Shown here: one piece after another, positions 46,110-57,300 of the stretch
How positions within the stretch are numbered: position 1 is the stretch's first letter
Layout of the letters: each line of letters starts with the position of its first letter
Source of the DNA: Hemibagrus wyckioides
Taxonomy: Eukaryota; Chordata; Actinopteri; Siluriformes; Bagridae
Assembly: GCF_019097595.1 (NCBI RefSeq)
Contig: NC_080728.1
Span: 21,905,001-21,969,000 of the forward strand
DNA length: 64,000 bases
Direction of reading: 5' to 3'
Notes under the pieces: generated by a model
Database searches by the model: none
The model's input: the letters and a program-made list of their open reading frames with translations, nothing else
What the model was told of the DNA's origin: nothing
Program-made: the position numbers and the translations under genes

Positions 46110-47170
46110 TCTGAACATTACAGGCCGATTAAATCCAGAGCTGCAAAGAAAGATATGAATTCGGCATGGCGAGTCTCGAACCTGCCAATTATGATTTGCG
46201 TGGTTATGAAAGCAGCAGCAGCGGTATCCCGACACCATGAGATGTTTTCTCAGAGGCTGAAAACAGAAATTTCTGCACAACCAGGTGAGAAATTTTCATT
46301 TTTATACAAAGCTCGACATGATGCTGTTTCCCAAGGAAATGAGATGGAATCACAATTTGACGAATTGCCATTTGCTCCACCAACGCAAAAAAAAAAACAA
46401 AACAAAAAAAAAACGCCATAGGCTGCGAGTGTGTGTTCTGAAACCTTTCGTCAACCTTAAACATGCAGAAGCTCATCTTCTCTCTGTGCTGTCTGAGTAT
46501 TCCCATTGTGGAATGCGACATTCACTTCAGAACAAATGTTTTTGTTCTCCTATCGTCCACCGTTATGCAAGTGCAACCTAATTTCTTTCCCTGAGTCAAA
46601 TGGCCTTTTCTTTGTCACTCAGCTCTGAAGCGTATGCGTGAGAAGAGCAGTGTTTTGGTTGGGAAAATTAAATTCAAGACATCAGTTCTGCTTTGGAGTC
46701 TATTGAAGGCAGGAGGATAATTAAATGCGATCCACACCATTGTTATTTTGTTGTCGTTGTCTTTCTTTCTCTCTCTCTCTCTCTCCTCAGGCTGTGTGGA
46801 CTCAGATAGCTGGAGGAGGATGAGGAGGAAGTGTTCAGCTCCAGCCAAGCTGTCAATCACAGCCTCGTTTCCCTCGACATCAAAACGCTGCGATAATCAG
46901 GACTCTACAGATGAAAAGGGAAAGAATCGCAGCCAAACACTCTGTCTGGAAAGTGCTTCGTCCGCCATATTAACAGGGTGACATTTGACAGCGGGACGAC
47001 TTGGCGCAGATGTGTAGGGACAGATTACAGAGGCTGCTTTCACCACGCTAACACCAAGCTAAATGTCATTTCTTGATACAGCATGTACACTCGCAAATTA
47101 ACGGTGCGTATATTGTTTACAAAATGATACGATACACATCTCCTTAAAGCCATGGCTCTGACTTGTGGTA
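46110..47170. promoter_or_regulatory. candidate conserved non-coding region
   Basis: Two blocks, 46110-46400 and 46870-47170, have balanced composition and mixed factor words such as CCAATTATGATTTGCG near 46184, GGTGACATTTGACAGC near 46977 (MEIS-type TGACAG) and TATTGTTTACAAAATG near 47110 (SOX/FOX type). Poly(A) runs near 46386-46414 and a CT run near 46764-46787 separate them. Short frames are present on both strands without domains. Conservation is not demonstrated. Confidence 0.3.
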
Positions 47171-47234
47171 TTTAAGGTGGAAACGGAACCCGAGGGTTCT
47201 GCGATTTATATCCAGGGCTTGTGTGTGTGTTTAC

Positions 47235-47400
47235 AGTGAGGTCCAGAAGTCTAGAGCACTAATAAAAAATTGCATTCTTTTCTAATTAAGCGTGTTATAA
47301 TAACAATAAATGAAATAACAATAAATAAAGAATTTTTGTGGCTTAACTTTAACTGTGTGAAATCTGTGAGATTTAAAGAAATTTGCTTTGTTTTTTATAT
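47235..47400. mobile_element. possible Tc1-type MITE end
   Basis: TACAGTGAGGTCCAGAAGTC near 47233 resembles the ends of fish Tc1-type elements (CAGTGAGGTCCATAAGTC-like). No second end was found. AT-rich DNA follows. Confidence 0.25.
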
Positions 47401-47639
47401 AACTGATTTTATTATTATTATTATTTAATATTCATATTCTTTATATGTATTTTTATAATAATTTTGTAATAATAATAATATTTGTAATAATAATGTAAGT
47501 GAATTTAAAAAATCATTGTTTATTTTTTTAAATCTAATTATTATTAGTCTATATCTAATTCTGCTGCACAGTTTACTTTTATTTTTTTTTTTAAATTATG
47601 TTTGTGTTTGTATTTATGTGTGTGTTTGATATACTTTTT
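47401..47639. other. AT-rich low-complexity DNA
   Basis: TTA/TAA-rich DNA with short (ATT)n and (AAT)n runs near 47410-47490. No gene. Confidence 0.7.
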
Positions 47640-47756
47640 TACATAGTTTTTTGTACTTGTCTGGCATTCACTGTGGACAGCAAAGAAAGAATTTCATTGT
47701 ACAGGGAAACTTGTTTCTTCACTGTGCACATGACAATGAACGCTTTGAATCTTGTA
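47640..47756 (+). mobile_element. retroelement 3' tail
   Basis: Contains TGGCATTCACTGTGGACAGC, AAGAAAGAATTTCATTGTAC, AGGGAAACTTGTTTCTTCAC, CACATGACAATGAACGCTTT and GAATCTTG, in the order seen in a common fish non-LTR 3' end. No coding part is attached, as expected for 5'-truncated copies. Confidence 0.6.
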
Positions 47757-48664
47757 TCTATATTAAAGATCTATATTATTAAAGACATGATTAAAGACTA
47801 GTGTTTTTTAAAGAGTGAAATTCTGGGTGGATTTTTCTACAGGCTCCTACTCAAGGTGTCAGTATATTTATTAGTGTTGGAAAAAAGAAACATTTTGGTG
47901 CCATAGCTACTTTTGGTTGTCGATGTAAAACCTAACAAACCTTGGCTAGGTTCAAACTTCAGCAGTGATATAATTTGGAGAAAGAAATGTTTGTTGGTGA
48001 ATTAATAGTCTGATTTTTTCCCTGCAGCAGTTTGTAATTCCGATGCATGAACAGGAGCAGATGGAGTTAGACGTAGCGCTCTGATTGATCCGGGCATACG
48101 ACGCTAGAATAACAAACCCACAGAGGATCATCAGAAAAGCAGCTGTTTCTCCTCCAGGTACCAATCATGGACCACGGCACGGAGTCGCAGCATTAGACAA
48201 ATCACACCAGCCAGGTTTAGTTACAAATACATGTGTCATGCTGCATTCCCTAGATGACTCTTATCTTTCAAAAGTTTACAAAACAAATTTTAAGTAATAT
48301 TTCTATTGGAAAGTAAAATTTCCCCTAGCCCCGCCCGTGAACACCGAGTGACACACTGGATGAAAGTCTTTGTGTGCACTGCGAAAGGTACACAAGAGGA
48401 CCAAATGAAGTGTGAGTTTGATTTGTCTCAGAAAATAACGATTTAATTATTTAGCTCCAGAATAGCAGTGCAATAAATGGGAACACAACACCACAGAGAA
48501 TCGTTTGGCTTTGAATTCTGGAGAATATATTTTCATTTATTTTTTAATCAACTTTTCTTTCTTTTCTACAGCATCCTCATGTCTGAGAATCTTTTCAGTC
48601 AAGGTTATTAACCCTAACCCTGTAATGCTCGGTGGTGGAAGATTTATATAGAGTTACAGTAGAT
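47757..48664. other. single-copy spacer
   Basis: No recognised gene. Open frames at 47952-48297 on both strands overlap one another without domains. Confidence 0.45.
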
Positions 48665-48925
48665 TTACAGCTCTGGAAAAAAATTGTAAACAGATTGTGT
48701 TAATGCTTTGTCTAAATAACATTAGGAGATCAGTATTTAGAGGAATAACCCCGATCTGCATGTGTTTTGGCTCCCTGATCTCCACCAGTTTCTCACATTG
48801 CTGTTGGGGAACTTTATACCACTCTTTTTGCAAAAAAGCAAACAGCTCAGCTTTACATGATGGTTTGTGACCATCCATCTTCCTCTTGATGACGTTCCAG
48901 AGGTTTTCAATACGGTTCAAATCTG
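48665..48925 (-). pseudogene. Tc1-like transposase C-terminal remnant
   Basis: On the minus strand 48920-48700 encodes SDLNRIENLWNVIKRKMDGH followed by KAELFAFLQKEW and QQQCEKLVE. This is the C-terminal catalytic block of a Tc1-like transposase. Its glutamate (codon 48906-48908) is the E of the DDE triad, and the usual PDLNP motif has become SDLNR. The left end carries the terminal motif TTACAGCTCTGGAAAAAAAT. The rest of the transposase and the other end are gone, so only about 260 bp remain. Confidence 0.88.
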
Positions 48926-49925
48926 AATATAGGATCCTGGAAGGACATGGGAACACAGGGCTCCCTGAAAATATATAACCATGGGACTATAGGGTCTTGG
49001 AAACATAGGACCCTGGGAACATGGACCTCTCTGGGCATATAGTAGTGGAAATGGGATTACAGGATTTTAGGAACATGTGGCATTTGAAATGGTGGGCCTT
49101 GGTGTTTTACATTTGATGACATTTGGAAGAACCCCCCCTGAGACCAGACTGAGTCCAGAGAATATGGGGCCTTGGAAATATGAAGCCACGGGACTAGAGG
49201 GTCTTGGGAACATTGGGAGCATGAGAACAAAGAACTCTGGATAAGGTTTCAGGAACATAGGGCATGTTTCAGAAATAAAGATGGATTTAACACTTAAAAA
49301 TACAAAATTCAAGAAATATTGAACATGTTACTATAAGGATCTGGCAAGATGAAGTGCCCTGAGGATGTGAAATCATTATAGGAATATAGTCATTAAAGGA
49401 ATATGAAGCTAATTAACTCTGGGGAACTGGAACCATGAAAATATGGAGCCCTGACAATCTAGGAAAATGGGACTATAGTGGGATGGGAACAAGATCCTGG
49501 GAATATGGTGCACATAGAGCTCTAGACAAATGGAGCCCGGGGAATGTGGAGCTTTATCTTGGTGATATGGAAATGTAGAACCATGGGAACTCAGGGAATA
49601 TAGGTCTTTGGTGATTTAAGATCAACAAAATATAGGACCCTGGGTAAATAGAGCCTTGGAAATTCAGAATCAATAAAGATGGGGCCCGGGAACATATGTC
49701 TATATGTCCTTATGTTTAGGAACATATGTCCTTGGGAATATAAAATGGAACCCTGTGACATCTGAGGCCATCAGAATTTAAAGCCATGCGGATATGATAT
49801 AACAAACAATAAACCACTTGGAATATTTCTGTAAACACTGGAAACTGGTATACTGACAGCTGAGAACACTTTTGGAATGTTGTGGCCCTGGATTTAGAGG
49901 ACCCTGCAGTGGAAACATGGCTGTG
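48926..49925. repeat. diffuse GGAACATAGGGCCCTGG-type repeat
   Basis: Over about 1 kb the words GGAACATA, GGGACTATAGG, CCTGGGAA, CCTTGGAAA and AATATGG recur at about 20-30 bp spacing without exact periodicity. It is an ancient, heavily mutated minisatellite. It begins where the Tc1 remnant ends. Confidence 0.65.
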
Positions 49926-50104
49926 TTTACTCTAGAGATCTTTTTACCTTATTTTCTATCAATTTATTCATTGCCAGTTCCTACCCAATTATCTCCATCT
50001 CACAACAGATAACGAAACCCAGAAGGTAAAATAAATCCTTGCATGAATGGAAAGCTGTAAAAGAGAAGAAATAAATGTATGAACAATCCTGGGCAATGTT
50101 GAAT
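49926..50104. other. single-copy spacer
   Basis: Short unique stretch between the diffuse repeat and the candidate conserved element. No gene recognised. Confidence 0.4.
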
Positions 50105-50560
50105 AATGGAGATTTTTAGAGTGTGATTCAATGCCACATGGCCTCCATAGTGCTGTTGTGTTGGTCTATCTAATATCCTCCACTGTATTGCAATCACAGC
50201 CACTGAGCCGCTTCCGGCCTGTGCTCTTAATCCGAACCAAGCTAATGTTACTAATCTGCAGCGAGCAATCCATGTTGGCATTTCAAACAACCACAGAGTC
50301 TGTCCAGTGTTTCAGCCCGTAGCAGCTGCAGACTCCATTATTGAGTGTATTATCGCTCTGCTGTCGAGCCCCATGATAGATTTAAATCTTCATCCAGTCA
50401 CTGCTCTCGACAAGCCCATTAAGAGAGAATGACAGAACGAGGAATCAGGCACGGCTGTAATCATGCAATCAAAATGCATTATTTGGCTTCTCCAGGTGCG
50501 TACTGTACTCAATTGATTCCCATCGAGCTCGTCTCTATGGAAATCGGTATTCACACGTTG
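50105..50560. promoter_or_regulatory. candidate conserved non-coding element
   Basis: A 450-bp block free of simple repeats with dense AT-core motifs embedded in GC-containing sequence: GTGATTCAATGCC (about 50121), GCTAATGTTACTAATCTGCA (about 50239), TCCATTATTGAGTGTATTAT (about 50334), GAATGACAG (about 50426) and GTAATCATGCAATCAAAATG (about 50457). It resembles vertebrate developmental enhancers in texture. Open frames within it lack domains. The call is inference from composition and motif density. Confidence 0.35.
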
Positions 50561-50570
50561 ATTATGTTGA

Positions 50571-50571
<1 letters not shown>

Positions 50572-50605
<34 letters not shown>
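50572..50605. repeat. GA microsatellite
   Basis: An uninterrupted GA run of about 16 units, immediately right of the candidate conserved block. Confidence 0.97.
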
Positions 50606-50608
<3 letters not shown>

Positions 50609-50994
50609 GGGGATGCAATGATATTATGGGATGAGATGTAATTATGGCTGCGGTGACAGAGCTCTTTTCAGCTGAAGAGCGATCACTATATCTCTATATT
50701 GGGTCTTTACTTAAACCTACACACTGATTAAACGTTTAGAGAACGTGTGATAGCAACCTGAACGTTGTGGCGTCCAATCCCAGGACTATCGATTAACACT
50801 CAAGTCTGGGCTTGGACTCAATTCAGCCTCCATAGTGCATGACAAAGGAATTCCTACAAACGTCCACAACATAAAGTCATGATTTCAGCAATGATTGATT
50901 GATATGGAAAAATATTTTCTCACTTTTGTACAACTCAGGTATGACACAGTAAAGCGACACATCCCAACAATCCAAACAACTGTCTTCAAGGATC
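50606..50994. other. single-copy spacer
   Basis: No recognised feature. Confidence 0.45.
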
Positions 50995-51300
50995 CCTCAG
51001 ACCAATCCCGTGGCACATGTGGTCAGATGTTTCTTCAATAAGAAACTTTACTTCCTACCTGCATTGTGGTTTTACCTCATTCTCTTATATCTAACCTCTC
51101 ATTAAATGTGTGTGGAGATATTATAAAGAAATATAAAGCTTGGCAGGAAGGAGCTAAGATCGTTGAAGTCTCTAGTGTGTGTGTGTGTATCTAGTACAGC
51201 TTGATACTACAAGCTACATAAACTTACTAATGGTTCTTGTTGGAACAAGAAAATCCCCGGATAGGCCACACCCACAAGAAACAACAGTAGCAGTTGAAGA
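50995..51300 (+). mobile_element. dispersed repeat family B, shorter copy
   Basis: Aligns in order with 28390-28790: GACCAATCCCGTG, CAGATGTTTCTTCA, CTCATTAAATGTGT, AAATATAAAGCTTGGCAGGA, a TG-rich stretch, then GGATAGGCCACACCCACAAG. Identity is moderate, so both copies are old. The right half of the 28-kb copy is absent here. Confidence 0.6.
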
Positions 51301-51334
51301 GACAAGCTACAAGCTACAAGCTGCTGGTCTGAGC

Positions 51335-51530
51335 CTATGGTAGGTCCTGTTCCTGCATGTTCTCCTCAGCCTGGGTTCTCCAGCTTGCTCCTATCTCAAA
51401 ACAACATGCTGGTACGTGGATTGGCAGCTCTGACTTGCCCTCTGGTGTGAATGTGTGCTCCCTGGATAGGCTCCAGCTCCACCACCACACTGAGCAGGGA
51501 GAAATGTTTTACTGAAAATGAATGAATGGA
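51335..51530 (+). mobile_element. degenerate retroelement 3' end
   Basis: GCATGTTCTCCTCAGCCTGG, TCTGGTGTGAATGTGTGCTC, CCTGGATAGGCTCCAGCTCC and the terminal ATGAATGAATGG correspond in order to a very common fish non-LTR/SINE 3' region (GCATGTTCTCCCCGTG...GGATAGGCTCCAGC...ATGGATGG). The middle is scrambled. No coding content. Confidence 0.6.
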
Positions 51531-52664
51531 TAAAAAGGAACAGGACGTGTAGGTGAGGAAAGAGGATGTTATGTCCTTGCATGGTATAAAGAATACATAG
51601 TAAATGTGTGGTGATTTTTGATCAGTTAAATTATCAAACACTCCACAGAGCAATGATGCTCTTCCACCAGCCTGCTATTAAGCACTGACGGTTTAACACA
51701 CACTGAATAGGTGTGTTCCATGTTGGTGTTGGTGACTCATGTTGGTGGAGATTTTGGTGTAGAAGGTGTGGAACAAGTGTCAGAGGTTAATGAGGAGATT
51801 TATTATCCACAATTCCCTCGAGGAGAAACACAATCTCACCATAAACTCCACATGCTAAACACAACTGCTTCCTCAGCAGCACCATCTCCTGCATTGTGTG
51901 GCTGATTATAGAGTGAGGGGTGGAGTTACAGATAGAGTATTATTCGATTGGGATTCATTTTCCTGCTGTGATTTTATTCAGTAAAACCTCTGTATAAATT
52001 GAGGAATTGGGTGTGTCTTCACCATACTACAATCTGCATGTGTAATACTCACACCTCATCTAAACACAACCTGATGGTTTTGTTCTTTATTATGAGGGTT
52101 TGCTGTAGGGGGCGTGGAACTAAGGCATTAGGAGGGAATGTAAAAACCTTGATCTAAAAGCTTCACTCCTCTGACACGCCCTTTTTTGGATGGAAATGAT
52201 GCAAAGGGAAATCAGCAAGTGCTTCCAGGAGCATATTAATACTGAAAAAGAAAGAGAAGAAGAAGAAAATGCAAAACGTCTTTTCACCACAGGCTCTAAC
52301 ACTAAGATGTTAATTCAGATAAGGTCATGATGGAGTTAGTTCTTATTTAAAAAAAATTCGCACAGTACAGGGTAATCTTTCCAGACATGTGCATTTGCAG
52401 CCTATAAATAGAACATATCCCATTAGGACCATCAGATCTCCTAGAACTGTTCAGAGGAAAGGTTTTGCTAACCCTAACCAGTCAGCTTGGTTAGAGCTAA
52501 GACTGATCATGTATTAAAATGAGAATTTATTTATTTATAAAATGAGGTTATGTAACTAAGAACATCGTCTACATGAGTCTACAACTCCTTTATGTCCTTT
52601 AGAAGTGTGTTAAACACAGGGTGAGGTTATGGCTGTGATGCTGCTGATGACTAAATGAGGTGGA
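51531..52664. other. single-copy spacer
   Basis: No gene recognised. TAGGGGGCGTGG near 52106 is a partial CTCF/KLF-like word. Short frames without domains. Confidence 0.45.
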
Positions 52665-53525
52665 GTCAGGTGCCGGTCAGGTGCTGGTCAGGTGGTGGTC
52701 AGGTGGGGGTCAGATCAGGTGGTGATCACGTGGCAGTCTGGTGTGGGTGAGGTGATGGTCAGGTGGCAGTTAGGTGCTAGTCTGATGGCGATAATGTGGG
52801 GGTGAGATCAGGTAGTCAGGTGGTGGTCAGGTGGTGGTCAGGTGGCAGTCAGGTGGTGATCAGGTCGTGGTCAGGTGGTGATCAGATGGCGGTCAGACTG
52901 TAGTCAGGTAGCAGTCAGGTGGTGATCAGGTGGCAGTCAGGTGCTGGTCAGATCAGGTGGCAGTTAGGTGGTAGTCAGATGGCAGACATGTGGAGGTGAG
53001 ATCAGGTAGTCAGGTGATGGTCAGGTGGTGGGCAGGCAGTAATCAGGTGGTGGTCAGTTGGCAGTCAGGTGGTGGGCAGGTGGTGACCAGGTGGCAGTCA
53101 GGTGACGGTCAGGTGTTGATCAGGTGATGGTCAGACTGTAGTCAGGTGGTGGGCAGATGGCGGTCAGGTGGTGATCAGGTGGAGGTCAGGTGGGGATCAG
53201 GTGGCGGTCAGGTGGTGATCAGGTGGTGGTCAGGTGGCAGTCAGACTGTAGTCAGGTGGTGATCAGGTGATGGTCAGGTGGTGGTCAGGTGGTGGTCAGG
53301 TGGCAGTCAGACTGTAGTCAGGTGGTGGGCAGGTGGTGATCAGGTGATGGTCAGGTGGTGGTCAGGTGGTGGTCAGGTGGCAGTCAGACTGTAGTCAGGT
53401 GGTGGGCAGGTGGTGATCAGGTGGCGGTCAGACTGTAGTCAGGTGGTGATCAGGTGGCGGTCAGACTGTAGTCAGGTGGTGGGCAGGTGGTGATCAGGTG
53501 GCGGTCAGGTGGTGGTCAGGTGGCA
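52665..53525. repeat. 11-bp minisatellite, about 78 copies
   Basis: The unit is CAGGTGGTGGT with variants CAGGTGGCAGT, CAGGTGGTGAT and CAGACTGTAGT. The right half shows a higher-order order of variants: CAGACTGTAGT, then CAGGTGGTGGG, then CAGGTGGTGAT. Occasional AGATCAGGT insertions break phase in the left half. Each unit carries a CAGGTG E-box core, which is incidental. Confidence 0.95.
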
Positions 53526-54097
53526 GTCTGCTGCTCCTTCTGCGTCTTCCGGCATGCGATCATTATCGTAAACACACAACGCGCCGCATGATTCACGCCT
53601 CACTGTCGATTCATGCAGCATAAAGAAACATGACCTTTTGGGAGAAAGCGAGATGAAAAAAAGCGGAAGAATATTGGTGAATGGTGACAGATGGCAGATG
53701 AAAGGAGAGGAGAGAGAAGATAAAAAAACAGGCTTTGAGAGAAAAAAAGCGGAGTATCTAACTTCATCTATGAGCCACGTTACTAGGCAACTCTCATTGA
53801 AACGCTGGTGTAATTCAGACGGAGCGCGAGCGGTGCTCAGTGCAGGAACTCAAACACGACTCTGCAGGGGGCTGAAGTGTGCTGAAAATAGTCCACCTTT
53901 CAAGTGCATCGCTCGCTAGGACGAATCGTCCAGGAGCTTTCATGCTAATTTCATTACGGCCATTCATTTCTGTATTTCTGCAGGAGGCATCAACACACAT
54001 TCTTCCTTTTATCACATTTATATTTTATATTTATTCACATGGCTGGTGCTTTTATCTAATTACTATGTGTCTTACAGAGTGGGCCAGAATGCTCTCC

Positions 54098-54100
<3 letters not shown>
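53526..54100. other. single-copy spacer
   Basis: Unique sequence between two arrays. The open frame from 53638 to 53919 has no recognisable domain. Confidence 0.45.
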
Positions 54101-54129
<29 letters not shown>

Positions 54130-54133
54130 TAAC

Positions 54134-54195
<62 letters not shown>

Positions 54196-54199
54196 TAAC

Positions 54200-54267
<68 letters not shown>

Positions 54268-54284
54268 TAATAATAATAATAATG
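54101..54284. repeat. AAT trinucleotide microsatellite
   Basis: About 61 AAT units with scattered AAC variants that form blocks. A polyasparagine frame is a by-product. Confidence 0.97.
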
Positions 54285-54309
54285 ATAAAGAAACAGCTGT
54301 AGATCAAAT

Positions 54310-57300
54310 TATCAGTGATGTGTTGTGATGTGTTGTTGTTGTGTTGTGATGTTGTTGTGTTATGATGTGTTGTTGTGATGTTGTTGTGTTATGATGTGTT
54401 GTTGTGATGTATTGTTGTGTTGTGATGTTGTGTTGTGATGTTGTGTTGTGGTATTGTGATGTTGTGGTGTGATGTTGTGATGTGATGTTGTGTTGTGATG
54501 TTGTGTTGTGGTATTGTGATGTTGTGATGTGATGTTGTGATGTGATGTTGTGTTGTGATGTGGTGTTGTGATGTTGTGATGTGTTGTTGTGTTGTGATGT
54601 GTTCTGATGGGGTGTTGTGATGTGTTGTGTTGTTGTGTTGTGATGTTGTGTTGTGGTGTTGTGATGTTGTTGTGCTGTGGTGTTGTGATGTTGTGATGTG
54701 GTGTTGTTATGTGGTGTTGTGATGTGGTGTTGTGATATTGTGTTGTGTTGTTGTGGTGTGATGTGTTGTGGTGTTGTGATGTTGTGTTGTTGTTGTGTTG
54801 TGGTGTTGTGATGTGTTGTTGTTGTGTTGTGATGTTGTGTTGTGATGTTGTGGTGTTGTTGTGTTGTGATATTGTTGTAGTGTTGTGATATTGTGTTGTG
54901 ATGTTGAGTTGTGTTGTGATGTTGTGATGTTGTTGTGATGTTCTGGTGTTGTTGTGATATTGTGTTGTTGTGTTGTGTTGTGATGTAGTGTTGTGATGTT
55001 GTGATGTTGTGATGTTGTGCTGTGGTGTTGTGATGTGTTGTTGTGTTGTGGTGTTGTTGTGTTTTGTTGTGGTGGTGTTGTGTTGTGTTTTGTTGTGGTG
55101 GTGTTGTTGTGGTGCTGTGTTGTGATGTTGTTGTGTGGTGTTGTTGTGTTGTGTTGTGATGTTGTTGTGTTGTGTTGTGGTGGTGTTGTGTGGTGTTGTG
55201 TTGTGGTGTTGTTGTGTTGTGATGGTGTTGTGTTGTGGTGTTGTTGTGGTGTTGTTGTGTTGTGGTGTTGTTGTGTGGTGGTGTTGTGTTGTGGTGGTGT
55301 TGTGTTGTGGTGGTGTTGTGTTGTGATGTTGTTGTGGTGTTGTGTTGTGGTGTTGTTGTGTGGTGGTGTTGTGTTGTGGTGGTGTTGTGTTGTGATGTTG
55401 TTGTGTTGTGGTGGTGTTGTGTTGTGATGTGTTGTGGTGGTGTGTTGTGATGTGTTGTGGTGTTGTTGTGGTGGTGTTGTGTTGTTGTGTTGTGGTGTTG
55501 TTGTATGGTGGTGTTGTGTTGTGATGTTGTGTTGTGGTGTTGTTGTGTTGTGGTGCTGTGTTGTGGTGTTGTTGTGTTGTGTTGTTGTGTTGTGGTGTGG
55601 TGGTGTTGTGTTTTGGTGTTGTGTTGTGATGGTGTTGTGTTGTGGTGTTGTTGTGGTGTTGTTGTGTTGTGGTGTTGTTGTGTGGTGGTGTTGTGTTGTG
55701 GTGGTGTTGTGTTGTGATGTTGTTGTGGTGTTGTGTTGTGGTGTTGTTGTGTGGTGTTGTGTTGTGGTGGTGTTGTGATGTTGTTGTGGTGTTGTGTTGT
55801 GGTGTTGTGTTGTGATGGTGTTGTGTTGTGTTGTGGTGGTGTGTTGTGATGTGTTGTGATGTGTTGTGGTGGTGTGTTGTGATGTGTTGTGGTGTTGTGT
55901 TGTGGTGTTGTTGTATGGTGGTGTTGTGTTGTGATGTTGTTGTGTTGTGGTGTTGTGTTGTGGTGTTGTTGTGTTGTGGTGCTGTGTTGTGGTGTTGTTG
56001 TGTTTTGTTGTGGTGGTGTTGTGGTGTTGTGTTTTGTTGTGGTGGTGTTGTTGTGGTGCTGTGTTGTGATGTTGTGTTGTTGTGTGGTGTTGTTGTGTTG
56101 TGGTGGTGTTGTGTGGTGGTGTTGTGTTGTGTTGTGGTGTTGTGATGTTGTGTTGTGGTGTTGTTGTGTTGTGGTGCTGTGTTGTGGTGCTGTGTTGTGG
56201 TGCTGTGTTGTGGTGTTGTTGTGTTGTGGTGCTGTGTTGTGGTATTGTTGTATGGTGGTGTTGTTATGTTGTTGTGTTGTGGTGTTGTGTTGTGGTGTTG
56301 TTGTGTTGTGGTGCTGTGTTGTGGTGTTGTTGTGTTTTGTTGTGGTGCTGTTGTGGTGTTGTTGTGTGGTGGTGTTGTGATGTGGTGTTGTTGTGTGGTG
56401 GTGTTGTGTTGTGTGGTGGTGTTGTGATGTGGTGTTGTTGTGTGGTGGTGTTGTGTTGTGGTGTTGTTGTGTGGTGGTGTGTTGTTGTGTGGTGGTGTTG
56501 TGATGTGGTGTTGTTGTGTGGTGGTGTTGTGTTGTGGTGGTGTTATGATGTTGTGGTGTTGTTGTGTGGTGGTGTTGTGATGTTGTGGTGTTGTTGTGTG
56601 GTGGTGTTGTGTTGTGTTGTGGTGTTGTTGTGTGGTGGTGTTGTGTTGTGGTGGTGTTGTGTTATGATGTTGTGGTGTTGTTGTGTGGTGGTGTTGTGTG
56701 GTGGTGTTGTGGTGTTGTTGTGTTGTGGTGGTGTTGTTGTGTGGTGGTGTTGTGTTGTGGTGGTGTTGTGTTGTGATGTTGTGGTGTTGTTGTGTGGTGG
56801 TGTTGTGTTGTTGTGTTGTGGTGGTGTTGTGTGGTGGTGTTGTGTGGTGGTGTTGTGTTGTTGTGTGGTGGTGTTGTGTTGTTGTGTTGTGGTGTTGTGA
56901 TGTTGTGGAGTTGTTGTGTGGTGGTGTTGTGTTGTTGTGTTGTGGTGTTGTTGTGTGGTGGTATTGTGTTGTTGTGTTGTGGTGTTGTGTTGTGATGTTG
57001 TGGTGTTGTTGTGTGGTGGTGTTGTGTTGTGGTGGTGTTGTGTTGTGATGTTGTGGTGTTGTTGTGTGGTGGTGTTGTGTTGTTGTGTTGTGGTGGTGTT
57101 GTGTTGTGATGTTGTGGTGTTGTTGTGTGGTGGTGTTGTGTTGTGTTGTGGTGGTGTTGTGTTGTGGTGTTGTTGTGTGGTGGTGTTGTGTTGTGGTGGT
57201 GTTGTGTTGTGATGTTGTGTTGTTGTGTTGTGGTGGTGTTGTGTTGTGGTGTTGTGTTGTGGTGGTGTTGTGTTGTGATGTTGTGGTGTTGTTGTGTGGT

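Noticed and set aside
46204..46581. Overlapping 98-105 codon frames as coding exons
   Set aside because: Opposite-strand frames overlap, include homopolymer-encoded residues and show no known domain.
52665..53525. Cluster of E-box (CAGGTG) binding sites as an enhancer
   Set aside because: The motif is simply part of an 11-bp repeat unit and gains its density from tandem copying.
54052..54328. Polyasparagine or polyleucine proteins
   Set aside because: Translation of an AAT microsatellite.
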